NCBI GenBank assembly: GCA_034769895.1
Contig: CM068367.1
Span: forward strand, 1,316,665,046-1,316,729,045
DNA: 64,000 nucleotides
Direction of reading: 5' to 3'
Origin: Magicicada septendecula
Lineage: Eukaryota > Arthropoda > Insecta > Hemiptera > Cicadidae
Shown: positions 24,307 to 37,412 of the stretch, piece by piece
How positions within the stretch are numbered: the first letter of the stretch is position 1
Layout of the letters: each line of letters starts with the position of its first letter
The notes under the pieces: model-generated
What the model was told of the DNA's origin: nothing
Seen by the model: the letters and a program-made list of their open reading frames with translations, nothing else
The model's database searches: none
Program-made: the position numbers and the translations under genes

Positions 24307-27300
24307 ATAAACTATCACAACCCTTTACTGCTCCTATCTCCTGGGTATAAACAAGAGTTGCAAAAGGCAACCGAATCGAAAAACATCACCATCATTAGCA
24401 GCAACTACTTGAAGAACATAAGAACTGAACTATTGGAGGAAAACAAAACTAGCCTCGATAGTCAGAATAATGAAATATTATATATAAAAGCAGAAGTAGA
24501 AGGAATCCCCGCTAAAATCATGATTGATACCGGTGCTAATATATCAATAATAAATGTAATTGAACTGGAAAGAATCCAGAAAGAATGTGGAAAAACTTTG
24601 CCAATGTTGCCAGTAAATAATATTGTTTTAGTAGGTGCAACTGGCCCCCAGAACAAAACTATTAGAAACCAAGTTTCTGTAAATGTCGTTAGCCGTGGTA
24701 TAGCTTTGAATATGGTATTTCTAATCGCCACCGGACTGCCATTTAATATATTGGTAGGTTGCGATGTTTTAAGAAGGAACTCCACTATTATAGATCTGAA
24801 CCAAGAAAAGGTATCACCGTTTTCAGACGGAATAATGTGGACAGCAGATTTAGTAGCAGGCGAGAATATACTTCCCAGTAGTATACACCAACAAATTCAG
24901 ATAATAAACTTTGTAGAGAACAACTCCCTGAATAAACAGGCAATATATAATAACATAGAACAGGATTTATGGTCAGTGAAGATACAGGAAATACGGGACT
25001 TCCAGTGCGGAACCACCAACGAGAAAATACCCATACACCAAGCAAATCGTCTGATAAGAGTGTACGAAAAATATAGATCAGTATTTTCCGATGAACCTGG
25101 TAAGGTAAAGAATTACCAGTGTAAACTTGAATTTAAGGAAAACGTGGAATTTAACTGGAGGTCATATCCCATCGCGCATTCACTGAAGGAGGCCGTGAGA
25201 GCGGAAATTAATAAAATGATCAGCAGTGACATAATTGAGATTAGTCAATCTCCATACACTAGTCCAATCATTGCTGTTCCCAAGAAAAACGGACAAGTCC
25301 GGCTTTGTTTGGAAGCGCGCGAATTAAATAAAACAATCGTTAATGACCGAACATCACCCGGTGAGATAGAGGAAATCTTGAAACGATTTCACGGCACCAA
25401 AAAAAAAGTGTATTAGTACATGGGACACGGTGTATGGTTACGGCAAGTGGCGTTGCACCCACAGAGTCATCAGTATGTGGCGTTCATATTCGAAGGGCGC
25501 AACTACCAGTTCAAGAGATTGCCCTTCGGACTTGTAAATTCAGTAGCCATCTTTGTGGCCTGTATGGACCAGATACTAGGACAGGAAGCACTCCAATTTA
25601 CCACAGTATATGTAGACGATCTGCTGATTACTTCGGAAACCTGGGAGGAACACTGTTACAGAGTAGAACATGTACTCGAGAAATTAGCAAAGAATAATAT
25701 AACTCTTAAATTGGAGAAATCCAAATTCATTGCTCGTGAAGTACAGTTTTTAGGTTTTAACCTAGATGATCAAGGTATAACCCCATCATCAGAAAAAGTG
25801 GAGGCGATTCAGAAGTTCCCAAAACCGAAGAACAGGAAACAGTTACAATCTTTTCTCGGACTCTGTAACTATTACAGAAAGTTTCAGCATCAATATTCCG
25901 AGCTGACAGTCAAGTTTCAACTGCAATTGTCTGTGAAGAATAAATGGACCTGGGGTCAGGAACAGAATATTACTTTCCAACTGATCAAAGAAAAGTTCTT
26001 AGAGATTGTTATACTTCGTCACCCGAATTTTAAGAAACCTTTCTTCTTGAATTGTGATGCTAGCAACATCAGTTTAGGAACAACTTTATATCAGGAAGAT
26101 GAGGAGGGTCACCATCTGGTGATTAGCTTCGCTAGTCGTACCCTGAATCAATGCGAGAAGAACTACAATGTGACCGAGAAAGAATTGCTTAGTGTAGTAT
26201 TCGCGTGTAGCAATTCCGGACATATATTCTAGGGTACCCTGTTACCATCCGCACTGATCATAAATCCATCTCATTTCTACGTAGGTGCAAGTTGAGTCAC
26301 GGCCGACTGGCTAGATGGGTACTCACCCTGCAAGAGTACAACCTACAATGGGAGTACATCCCGGGGAAAAAGAATGTTGTAGCCGATGTGTTGTCACGCA
26401 TTAATTTGGAAGACCAGACCTTCGAGGCAGAGAAGGAGAGCTTAGTCAAAATCTACAACCTTATTAAAACAAGATCCGATTTAGAAGCTCTATTGGTAAA
26501 CATCGGCATCCACCAACAATCTGACCCTAAGTTAAAAAATATTAATCATTCGATTAGAAGCAGACGATGACACAGTTTCTAGATATTACCATATCAACAA
26601 AGGGGTATTATTTGTTAAAACATCGTTAAATAAAGAAACATGGAAGGTGATTATTCCGAACCACATCAAAAAAGAAATCATAATCGATTACCATATAAGG
26701 TATGGCCATATGGGAGCACTGAAAGTGATACAGGCCTTAGAGGAGAATTGTCAAATAAAAAACATTAACCGAAAGGTAAGAAATTACCTAAAATCATGTA
26801 ATATTTGCCAGTGCGTTAAGGTTAATAACGAAAGGAAGGAAGGTATAATGATACCCATAACATCTAAAGCGAAACTGGAAAAAGTGTTTTTAGACATCTG
26901 CGGACCAGTTCCCCGTAGTGGCGGTCGACACAGATACAAATACCTCATCATAATTATGGACCATTTTACAAAGTACGTAAAGCTATATCCGGTTAATCGG
27001 GCAACCACAATAAAAGTTCTTGGAGTCATAACGGAGTTATATGTGCCAAAAATAGGAAAACCAGCTTCAATCATTACTGACCATGGTACACAGTTTAAAG
27101 GGAGAAGATGGCGGGACACATTATTATCACTTGGGATTAAAACATATAAGACGTCAGTCTACCACCCAAGTAGTAATCCAGCAGAGAGGGTATTGAGAGA
27201 AGTGGGGAGAATCTTGAGAACGTACTGTCACCACCAACAAAAAAAGTGGCAAGAGTACTTATCAGCCACGGAAAAGTTCCTAAATTTTGCTCACCATCCA

Positions 27301-27690
27301 GCTATAGGAATTACCCCTTACTCCACCATGTACGAGAAACCAACCCCCCGAGAGATTGAAGAGATAATAGAATTCCCGATGAATGATGGTTGTAAGTTCG
27401 ACAAGATGAAATTTTATAACAAGATGGCCGAAGACCAAGAGAAACGGCAAGCCAAATATCAAAAGGCGATTGGACGAGTAATAACTTATAAAGAGGGAGA
27501 AAAAGTACTGTTAAAAAACCAAGAACTACCCAGCACCCTAGAAGGGATAACAAAGAAACTATTGTTACTCTATACTGGACCATATCTCGTTGCCAAAAAT
27601 AATAACAACATAACAACAATACATACGAACTGAAAGAAATAGTTTCCGAAAAAGTCAAAGGAGTGTACAACCAAGCCTCCATAAAGAAAT
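24307..27690 (+). other. pol region of element A (fossil): protease, RT, RNase H, integrase
   Basis: Protease signature KIMIDTGANIS (about 24510), then reverse transcriptase with VPKKNGQVRLC and the YVDD catalytic loop (about 25.1-25.9 kb), RNase H (about 25.9-26.4 kb, beginning FFLNCDAS) and integrase (about 26.64-27.65 kb). The integrase has an H-H-C-C zinc-binding motif (NICQC, about 26.8 kb), core motifs FLDICGP and IITDHGTQF, and a downstream glutamate in NPAERV. Gene order fits Ty3/gypsy. It is clearly a different lineage from element B. The frame is broken in about four places. No envelope gene follows; the next 1.9 kb is non-coding. Confidence 0.88.
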
Positions 27691-27699
27691 ATTACGAAG

Positions 27700-28760
27700 A
27701 TTGAATTATGAATTTTGTAAAAAGACAACAAATTTCTAAAAATAAATAAGACCAACTTATACCAGTGAATTTAAAAGAAAATAATTTGGAAATAAAGAAA
27801 AAGAATATGAATTTTGTAGAAACTCAACAAAATTTTAAAAATAAGTAAGGTCAACTTACACAAATGAATTTGGAGAGAATAATATGATTAATTAAAGAGA
27901 AGAATTTGAATTTTGAATATCAACAAAATTCCAACATAAGTAAGATCAACTTACAAGTAATTTAAAAGGAAACAATTTGGAAATAAAAAGAGAAAGAATA
28001 GAAGTTGAATTTTGTATAAAATTGTCAAAATTCTAAAAGATGATAAGATCCACTTATAAATAATTTTGAAAAAAACATTTGGAATTAATTAAGAAGAAGA
28101 ATTTATGACTATAAAGAAAGACCCTCAAAATCCAAAAATAATAATAAGGTCAACTTATGCAAATAATCTAGAAGAAAACAAGTTGGAGTTAATTAATTAA
28201 AAAGAAGAATTTGAATTTTGAATATCGTCAAAATTTAAAAAGATAGTAAGATCAAATTACAACTAATTATTTATGAAATTTAATATTGAAAGAGAATAAA
28301 AGAAGAATAGTATTTTACTGAAAAACAATAACAAGACCAACTTACACAAATAGATTTGAAGAAAATAATGTGATTAATTAAGAAGGAAAATAAGAAAGAA
28401 TCCAGAATAAATGTGAATATCAAACATTTGAAGGAGTAGAGAAGAAGAACAAAAAAGAGTGTGATATACAAGAGAAGGCAACAATTTGGAGATAAAGAGA
28501 AGAATTCATTATTATAATACAATTATCAAAAACTAAAAAAGAAAAAATTAATATAATAAGAACAACCAATGACTAACTATTTATAAAACGATTATGGAAA
28601 CAGATAATCAAGAAGGATGATTATAATATTACTCAGTTCTGAAAAACAAAGAAGAACAACTCATACCAAACATATGAAAAAAATGATTTTTACAAGAAAA
28701 TAATAATACTTATGAAAGGCAAAGAGAAATAAAGACCACACGAAAAATATAATATTAATA
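27700..28760 (+). repeat. Degenerate ~100-bp tandem array after pol of element A
   Basis: The motif AG(G/A)TCAACTTA or close variants occurs at 27749, 27848, 27943, 28046, 28147, 28249 and 28334 (spacings 99, 95, 103, 101, 102, 85), with weaker echoes near 28560, 28655 and 28735. Between motifs each unit has a GAATTTTG... block and an AATTTGGA/ATTAATTAA block. The strand is extremely purine-rich. It lies where an envelope gene or a 3' untranslated region would be. Confidence 0.85.
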
Positions 28761-29555
28761 AATTAGTTAATGAATACAAAAGCGGATTAATAACTTTCTG
28801 AGAAAGAGAAAAGAAAGAAAAATATGTTTATATAATATGATCATAATAACAGCTTGAAAGTCAATTATAAAGAAACCAAGTGAAAAAACTAACTGACATA
28901 AAATAATACCATTCAAATAATTAATAAGAACCAAAGTGAAAATAATATATATAAAAAAAAAGTATGCTATCAATGTAAATAACCAGAAGAAGATATAATG
29001 AGAATTCAGATAAAGAAGGAAAAGTTACACCATAACTAGTAACAAACATATTAACAAAGTTTCCAACCATAATAAAAATGAATATATCAAACGAGCTAAA
29101 AAGTCAGAAGAATATATAATGAGAATAATAAATATTAAGAAGAATAACTAAGATAGAAAATGTGAGATAATCTGAGAAACAATGAAGTGAAGTATCCAAA
29201 GATATTTTTATTAGTCGAAAATGAGACTATTCTATATGTAATTTTTATTTGATGACTGTCTGTAGATAATTCCAGCAGCATTACGTTTTTGAGCAGAGAT
29301 GAATTGCCTCTGAACTCAATTAGAAGTGATGTATGGCCAGCAGAGTATATGTAGCCATAAGTGCCTCTCTGAACTGCCCCAGCTCACATGTTAGGGAACG
29401 TTAGGGAATTAATATCCCAAGGATAAATCACGAAGTTAAGAAAAGAAAGAATATAATAATAATAATAAATCTCAGAAAACACTAACTATCCAAGAAGAAT
29501 CAAAGTCAGATAAGAGACTATAAAGTTTATTAAGCTCAAGTATGAAGAAGCCGAT
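28761..29555 (+). other. Non-coding 3' interior of element A
   Basis: Purine-rich, A-rich non-coding sequence up to the insertion point of element C. The motif CAGAAGAATATATAATGAGAAT recurs in diverged form near 28983 and 29105. No gene is visible. Confidence 0.6.
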
Positions 29556-30718
29556 TGTAACGGGGCTAAAAAGAGGGGTTTTATTTTATTAAAATCAATA
29601 TAAATTTGTTTTCCATCTGCATGGCCAATCCCATGTTAATTCAAATTGTCAACGAACAAAGAGTCAGTGATGTGAAGTTGTGCAAGTAGTCGAGACATTG
29701 GAATGCGAGGTCTGGTTTTCAACGCATTACAATTCCAGGAACTTCAGTGCTGTGTGACGCACACCAACGCGCGAACAACAGCGGGGCGCACAAACGACGC
29801 TTAGACATCTCGGCCAACATGGCTAATTTTGTAAAATTCGTTCGCCATAGAGCGGGTGACGACGGAAGTCTTGACGAGATCCCGCCTATCTTAGTGACGT
29901 GACGAGAGGCAGTTGATTTTCGTCAACACTTTGGGAACACTCACAAACCATGTTCCCGGTGCCACTACTAACAATTTGTCAAATGAAGGCTGTGAACAGT
30001 GACGAAATTTGGTAGCAAGAAAGGCAGTAACGTCCGCCCGCATGTAAAAAAGTCAGTCTTCACTCACGCTTCACCTGGTCTGGTGGAAGACCAGCCGTGA
30101 CTCACCAGTAAATTTTCAAATATAAATTAACAACTAATAGTGTAGTGGTGAAACGATGTTTCAGAATGAACAGTGCGAGTAGTGTGGAATTAAGGAAGAC
30201 AAAAATATGATATCATAAATTTTATGGACAATTAAAAGTGAACTTTGCGTATGACGCCATGAGGTCGTGAGAGATGACGCCACCACAAGTAACAGTATTT
30301 ATTATCACAATCAAATTTATCTTAATGAGATCTTTTAAATAATTCAATGGGGTTTTAAATTGTATGTGTGTTGTGTGCGAGCAGGCTGGGCTGCTTTCTG
30401 TAATATAAGATGTGTATTTAAACTCTATTAGTATAAGATGTTTCACTAGTATTTAAAGAATTTTTATTTGTCTTGATTCTTTGGAAAGAATCTGTCATGA
30501 TTAGAGAACAATATAAAAAATGAAATAATTATACAATAAAAAATTTTTTGAATTTCATTACATAAAATGAGCGTAGCGTACCTTTTTCAAATAACCTTAC
30601 TATCATACTTGCATTTCAACGTTCGTGTGACGTAATCCTGGGCAGAAGGAAGATTATAAGGTAAGTGGGAGATAAATATTTTATGAATTAAAATGTATTA
30701 AAATTAAATAACTTCACA
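29556..30718 (+). repeat. 5' LTR of element C
   Basis: Matches 36117-37276 with scattered differences. It contains several CpG-bearing blocks in an otherwise AT-rich context and ends AACTTCACA, followed two bases later by the primer-binding site. Confidence 0.93.
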
Positions 30719-30720
30719 AA

Positions 30721-30738
30721 TGGCGCCCGATTAGGGAG
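30721..30738 (+). promoter_or_regulatory. Primer-binding site of element C
   Basis: TGGCGCCCGATTAGGGAG follows the LTR end by two bases. Its first ten bases equal the tRNA-Lys-type primer-binding site used by many retroviruses and some insect gypsy elements (TGGCGCCCGA). The tRNA assignment is inferred from this similarity. Confidence 0.7.
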
Positions 30739-30984
30739 TTTTTATAAATTGAAATCTATATATAAAGACCACTCCTACAAATAAATGCGTTTGATTTCAA
30801 GGTTATGTAACAGTACGTAAAAATTATGTAAAAGTGCATAAATTATGTACAGGTTAAACGATATGTAGTATACTTAATTAAGACATACAAGATGAAAAAA
30901 TATTGAATATATGCAAGATTGAAATTGTGTTATGATTAATTAAATTGATTAGATTAAATTAACAAATATTATAAAGAACAAATA

Positions 30985-32270
30985 ATGGCTACTAACGAAA
31001 ATGAAATTGATGTAATTGTAGGCGATAAAGCCGAATGTAAATTGATGGATGAAAGCAATGAAAATATGTTAACTGAATCGGCTGATAAAAGCGATTCAGG
31101 TATTCAGACAGAATCACTGTCAATAAGTGACAGTAATGTAGACGAATCTATCAAAATCAGTGAGGCAGGAGCAAATTCCACTCCTGTAATAACTAAAACA
31201 AAAGAAAAAGAGTATTCAACTAATGATATATTTAATTTTATGAGAGCAATGTCCGATGATATTAAGCAGAGTGTGAATAGTCGTTTTGATAATAATGATA
31301 TAAAATTTAATGAAATTAAAAGTGAATTTAACAGTAAATTTGAGGAACAGAGTAGAAAGTTTAACGAACTTAAAATTGATATTAATGAGGTAAAAAATCA
31401 GTATGAGAGTAAGTGTAACGAATTGAAACGAGATATTGAGAAAGTGGTAGAGTCGGTAGAGGAACAAATTAAAAGTAAAGTAAATCAAATAATTAATAAC
31501 AAGGTAAGCGATGAATGTAAAACAAATGAGAATTATAATGATATGTGCAAAAACATGGTATTAGAGAGTAAGGTGTTTAATGTCGAGAGTGATAAGGAAC
31601 GAAGTGTTGTTAGCGAGTGTTGATGAAAGTGTGAGAGAGTGTGATGAAAGTTCAGAGGGGTTACAAAGGGCAAAATTTTCCTGTAGTGTAAGTGGAGTAC
31701 AGACTTCACATGTGCTTTATGAGGACAAAGGTTCCTCCAATGGTTATGTGGGAGACATGGTGTCTCTAAATGGTCCCTTAAGTTGTTGTAGTGATGTATT
31801 TGTATCTGGTAAAGCCAGAAAGTATTTTAGTGGTTTTATGTTGCCCTTTGCATGGAATGAGATAGTTCAAGGGGGTGGTGAGGAGTATTTTGAGAGAGAG
31901 AGAATAATAGAGTTGTTTACGTTGAGAAGTAGTTATAAAAGGTTGAAAGAGAGGTTAGAGTTAAAAGAAATATATGATATGAAATGCTTACGTTGTGAAA
32001 TAGAGACAGATGAATATTTTGATAAAACTGTTATAAATGATAAAATAACTTACCTGATGTTAACCAATAATACTGATGGAGACTGGACAAAAATAACTGA
32101 TATTGACAAGGTTTATGAAATAATAAAAGGGAATAATCCTATAAATTATAATGGTATAATGAATGACATAGAGTTAGTGGGTTATAATAATAATAATAAT
32201 AAATTGAGTGTGAGTAAGAATGAGAAGTGTTATAAAAAAATAAGACTATTTTACAACGATGGCGGTTAGA
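30985..32270 (+). other. gag-like coding region of element C (fossil)
   Basis: The first part starts with ATG in ATAATGGC and is acidic and Ser/Asp-rich. A region of regularly spaced charged and hydrophobic residues (about residues 85-180) is predicted by eye to be a coiled coil. The second part contains two Cys pairs and an Asn run. No zinc knuckle and no pol motif are seen. Position after the primer-binding site, the single-gene content and the coiled coil suggest gag of an Osvaldo/gypsy-type element, but homology is not demonstrated. Roughly one break. Confidence 0.5.
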
Positions 32271-35200
32271 TAAGAAATCAATAAATGGACATTTTAAATA
32301 TTTTAATTTATGGTAATGACCTGACCAGATTATGAAATGAAGTGTGGTAAACCGAAAGATAATGACAAAGATTTGTAAATAAATTTTAGTGAAATTAACT
32401 GTGTTTGTATTGTAACCAGTATGTAATGTAAACAATGTGTGTAGGTAGTAGAAATCAATTTAATAATAATAATAATAATAATAATAATAGTTTGAGCAGA
32501 CTAAATAAATAACAAGAAGAATTATGATAGTAATTAATGAATTGTAATTGTTTTGATAATAATTAAAATATGTTGTGTTTTCAATAGTTGATGGAATTAA
32601 AGTAATTTGAGATGTTTATATATTTTGATTGATTTAAAATGTTATATAATTGAAGTTGATGATGAATTTAAATAATTTTATGAGATCTAAATTTGATAAT
32701 TAATAAATGAATAAATAAATGTTAAATTGTGTTTAGTTTGTGGAATAACATGGTTGTTAAAATGTTTCAGAAGGTACATGGAGTTATTGGTGTTTGATGT
32801 TTATATTTTGTGTTTATGACAGTGTATGAGTAATGTACTGTAAGTATGAATTTGATAATACAAGTTAAATAGAGTAAAATGTTTACAGGTGTTGAAAAGA
32901 TTTTAAACACAATGATGAAACTAATTTGAGATAGTTGTACTAAATCAAAACCATAATTAAAGGGTAATAATAATTGAAATAGGAGATAAAATAAATGTTA
33001 ATAATAAATTTGAAATTTTTGAGGAATCTAATTGTGGTAAGGGATAAATAATTAAATGATGATGTATAAAGGAGTTAATAGAAAGTTCAAGTTGTAATGT
33101 TGTTTTTATAAAATTTATATAAATGTGAATTGTTTGGTTAAATGTAGCAATGATATTGTTCATGTTTATTATGTTATATTATACAAGATGTGTGGGTAAT
33201 TTTGGGGGGTTGTGGTGTTAATCAAAGTGAAATAATCATGGAAAGTAGAGACTGCAGCAGTAGAAGGATTTAAGTTTAGTTATTAATTATGCTATTGCAG
33301 TGGTGGCATGTGCTACTGCAGATAGCGATGAGTGTTGGTGGTAACATCAAGGTATGTTACCATTATCAGAGGCCAAACTGGCGTAAAATACACTGCACAA
33401 CTTGTGATATAATGTCATATTATATGTTGATTTGTTGCCGTGCAGTGTATCACAAAGATGAAGTATAACATGCCTGAAATGAAAGATGATTTCCCCGCCT
33501 TTTCGGGCGATTACTGCCTTACCAGCACTAATCGTGGTTTTGGATGACAACCAGCTATGGGCAACAATTGTGAACCTGACCATAGTTGGCTTGAAATTGG
33601 TATAGATTTGAAATTAATGGGGGGGTGACGTAGGGGAAATCCCCGGAACTATGGAACAGCGGCTATCGCTCTGTTCGCGTGGGAACAGTAAACCAGGTGA
33701 TAGACCCGCATTAAGGGTATGTAAATATGTAAAATTAGATATTATATCTAACATTTGAAAAATGTAACGCAGAAGCAAGGACAAGGAGATGACAAAATTC
33801 CTCCAAAACGTCAGTCCTTGTGGACACAACTGGACGCCACAGTCCAGGGGGGGGTCATAGTGTGTGTGTGGTAAAGGAGGTTACTCAGGGGAGTAACGAA
33901 TTAAAATTTTGTAACTTAATGATGGTGACTCGCTACTGAGCTGACTAGATAATTTTGTTTTGAGTTGAGAAAGGGGTGCCTTAGATGTTTATCATATTGT
34001 GTTTAATATGTTATTGTGTTATTATTTTATCAGGTTAGAGAGTAAGGATTGTAAGCATAAGTTATGTCTTTTACACAGTAGAATTGCTTGAAAGAGATTC
34101 AGAGAAGGTCATTCACCTGACCAGAAACATCAGCTGATTACTGATGTTATATACGTACTGTCACTTAGAAATAGTTTTCAGATTTTTTTAATGTAATTAA
34201 ATATTTGCATATAATTAAAATTGAATATCATTAATGATTGAATACTAGATTTTCAATGTGTTGATAGATTGTGAATTAAATGGTAAAATGTATTTGAGAT
34301 AGTGCTGAATTTTCAAGAGTTGAAATGTAAAATATGGTAAATGTTAGAATTTGGGTGAGTATTATTTCGTTAGGACATCAATAAGTCCAAGTTAAGTTTA
34401 AAAGGGGAGTTGAACAAAGTAAGATTGTTGTGAATAAACGTAAGGTAGAATTTGAGATGTAATCGTGACACAGTAGCTATGGGGAAAATATGTAGAGTAA
34501 TGAGTGATATATTGAAGAAATAAATAAATGGAGATATTTTGTAGATGAAAGTGATGTATTGGGAGAGTAATTAGTTGAGGGTAATTTTGTAAGGGGGGTG
34601 GTGTGATAAGGAGTCCTCAACGAAAAGCGTTGTGGCGGGAAGGGAACCGGTTAGCGCCGGAAAGGGTTACCTAGGGGGAGTCCAGGAATCAACATAAGGG
34701 AATGAGCAGTGGGAAGGGAACACAGCCTGAGTACAAAGGGGTAGAGAGTATTTTTTTATATAAGGGTAGAATGATGTGAAATGAGTTAAATAGTAAGTTA
34801 GAGGTAGAGAATGGTTGGTAGATGTTTTGATAGAGGGGTGTCATACTAGTTAAAAGCTGTTAAATGAGTATTAGAGTCAAAAGGGGTAAGAATATATATA
34901 TAAGTGCCAAGTCGTAAATTGAAATGTTATGAATAATTGAGTCACCCAAACTAACTGAGAATAAAAGTGTTAAAGAAAGAAAGTCATAGTCAAAATATAA
35001 AATTAATTGAAACAAGTGACAGATTTTTACAGAATTCGAAAGTAGTATGAAGCTATAAAAGGTGTAATTTTTAGTCAATTGAAATGTAAATTTTATTGTC
35101 TATTGTAAGATAATAATAACCATGTTAATTTCGAATGTTCTATTTTATTATGTTGTACTAGGTTTGAAGGTAAAGAATTTTAAAGATGTTTCATGTATTT

Positions 35201-36116
35201 TATGATGTAGCTTTGTGTAACATATGTATGTCAAGGTCGTTGACTTGACCCAGAGAGATCAGCTGATGGTTGATGTTAAGAGACAAGACCAGTTTTTGTA
35301 AATGATTAATGCAATTTTGTTTCTTGATTGAATTAAATATTTTTGTTTTTTTTTTCTGAAAATTGAGAAAAAAGTATATTTTGATAAATTTAAATTTTTT
35401 TGAAAAAAAAAAAAAATTTTTGCCGCCTGCCATATAGGTGATGTTTGAGTTTCAAGTATATTATTGTTTATGTGTGTTACTAGTGTTTTATTGAATTACA
35501 TTGTTTAGTATATGTGTTATAAACAAATGTTAGAATAAGTGAATTCATGTTTTAATGAGATATTCAAATTTTTTGGTGATTGTTAGTAGTATGGAAGAGA
35601 ATTAATAGAGGTGATGGATTCATGTAAAAGATTTTTTTTTTTATTTTTGCTTTTTGAGGAAGTAATGGAGATATAACCATTGGATTCTGAACTTAAATGA
35701 AGTGTGAATTTAAAGGTAAATATTTTCTGAATTTTAAATAAGGAATTTGTTAGGATGTATTAATGAATATGTGTACACACCCAGTACTTGCTAAAGGCAG
35801 CCCAGTGTGCATGATAAGGGGGGAACATATTGGTTGAGGATCTGGCATGATATAAGGCCAGGGTGTTGATTTTGGGGGTAGAATGATAGAAGGTTAGGTG
35901 CGTGTCTGTTCGATTTTATGGTGTTGGGATCTCGGATAGAGAAGTCCAGTAATATCGTTCAGGTGCAGCCATAGTCGCCGAGCTAGGGGGGTAGTTTACC
36001 CATAATGCGTGAAGAATTAATGGGGGGTTGTTGGCACCATATCCTCTCCGATCCTCTTAGGGGTTTAGCAATGAGCGTTCTTCTGTCTCGGCAGAAGATC
36101 TCTCATTGGGGGGTAT
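32271..36116 (+). other. Long non-coding interior of element C
   Basis: About 3.8 kb without any open frame resembling pol. The base composition is rich in G and T on the plus strand, with GGGG runs near 33840, 34595 and 34670. A short imperfect hairpin (AATGAGCGTTCTTCTG ... CAGAAGATCTCTCATT, 36070-36108) sits just upstream of the G-rich tract before the 3' LTR. Confidence 0.75.
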
Positions 36117-37276
36117 TGTAACGGGGCTAAAAATAGGGGTTTTTATTTTATTAAAATCAATATAAATTTGTTTTCCATCTGCATGGCCAATCCCATGTTA
36201 ATTCAAATTGTCAACGAACAAAGAGTCAGTGATGTGAAGTTGTGCAAGTAGTCGAGACATTGGAATGCGAGGTCTGGTTTTCAACGCATTACAATTCCAG
36301 GAAATTCAGTGCTGTGTGACGCACACCAACGCGCGAACAACAGCGAGGCGCACAAACGACGCTTAGACATCTCGGCCAACATGGCTAATTTTGTAAAATT
36401 CATTCGCCATACGAGTGGGTGACAACGGAAGTCTTGACGAGATCCCGCCTATCTTAGTGACGTGATGAGAGGCAGTGGAATTTCGTCAACGCTTTGGGAA
36501 CACTCACAAACCATGTTCCCGGTGCCACTACTAACAATTTGTCAAATGAAGGCTGTGAACAGTGACGAAATTTGGTAGCAAGAAAGGCAGTGACGTCCGC
36601 CCGCATGTAAAAAAGTCAGTCTTCACTCACGCTTCGCCTGGTCAGGCGGAAGACCAGCCGTGACTCACCAGTATTTTCAAATATAAATTAACAACTAATA
36701 GTGTAGTGGTGAAACGATGTTTCAGAATGAACCGTGCAAGTAGTGTGGAATTAAGGAAGACAAAAATATATCATAAATTTTATGGACAATTAAAAGAGAA
36801 CTTTGCGTACGACGCCACGAGGTCGTGAGAGATGACGCCACCACAAGTAACAGTATTTATTATCACAATCAAATTTATCTTAATGAGATCTTTTAAATAA
36901 TTCAATGGGGTTTTAAATTGTATGTGTGCTGTGTGCGAGCAGGCTGGGCTGCTTTCTGTAATATAAGATGTGTATTTAAACTCTATTAGTATAAGATGTT
37001 GCACTAGTATTTAAAGAATTTTTGTTTGTCTTGATTCTTTGGAAAGAATCCGTCATGATTAGAGAACAATATAAAAAATGAAATAATTATACAATAAAAA
37101 ATTTTTTGAATTCCATTACATAAAATGAGCGTAGCGTACCTTTTTCAAATAACCTTACTATCATACTTGCATTTCAACGTTCGTGTGACGTAATCCTGGG
37201 CAGAAGGAAGATTATAAGGTAAGTGGGAGATAAATATTTTATGAATTAAAATGTATTAAAATTAAATAACTTCACA
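36117..37276 (+). repeat. 3' LTR of element C
   Basis: Second LTR, bordered on the left by ATTGGGGGGTAT and on the right by the interior of element A. Its end reads ACTTCACACA, one CA longer than the 5' LTR if CGAT is the true target duplication. Confidence 0.93.
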
Positions 37277-37278
37277 CA

Positions 37279-37412
37279 CGATATAGAAATGGGAAAGAAG
37301 ACGAATAATATTTTATTGTTTTATAAATAAATAAAATATAAAAAAAATTACCATAAGCAATTATTTCATCCATAATCAAGTCTGAAATAATCACTTCTGG
37401 AGGAGAGCAATC
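37279..37412 (+). other. 3' end of element A interior with polypurine tract
   Basis: Resumes element A after element C. The purine tract GGAGGAGAG (37399-37407) lies five bases before the 3' LTR and is the expected plus-strand priming site. Confidence 0.75.

Larger units (their letters stand above)
29556..37278 (+). mobile_element. LTR element C: non-autonomous, LARD-like, 7.7 kb
   Basis: LTRs of about 1.16 kb (29556-30718 and 36117-37276/8), each TGTAACGGGGC...TTCACA. A target duplication CGAT lies at 29552-29555 and 37279-37282 if the 3' LTR carries one extra CA. A primer-binding-type TGGCGCCCGATTAGGGAG starts at 30721 and a G-rich tract (ATTGGGGGGTAT) precedes the 3' LTR. The 5.4-kb interior holds a gag-like coding region (30985-32270) and otherwise no protease, reverse transcriptase, RNase H or integrase, so it would depend on another element's enzymes. 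LTRs differ by roughly 2-2.5% by eye. It is inserted in the non-coding 3' interior of element A. Confidence 0.9.

Noticed and set aside
27700-28760. CRISPR-like array
   Set aside because: Units are degenerate over their whole length, with no conserved direct repeat alternating with unique spacers, and the context is a eukaryotic LTR element.
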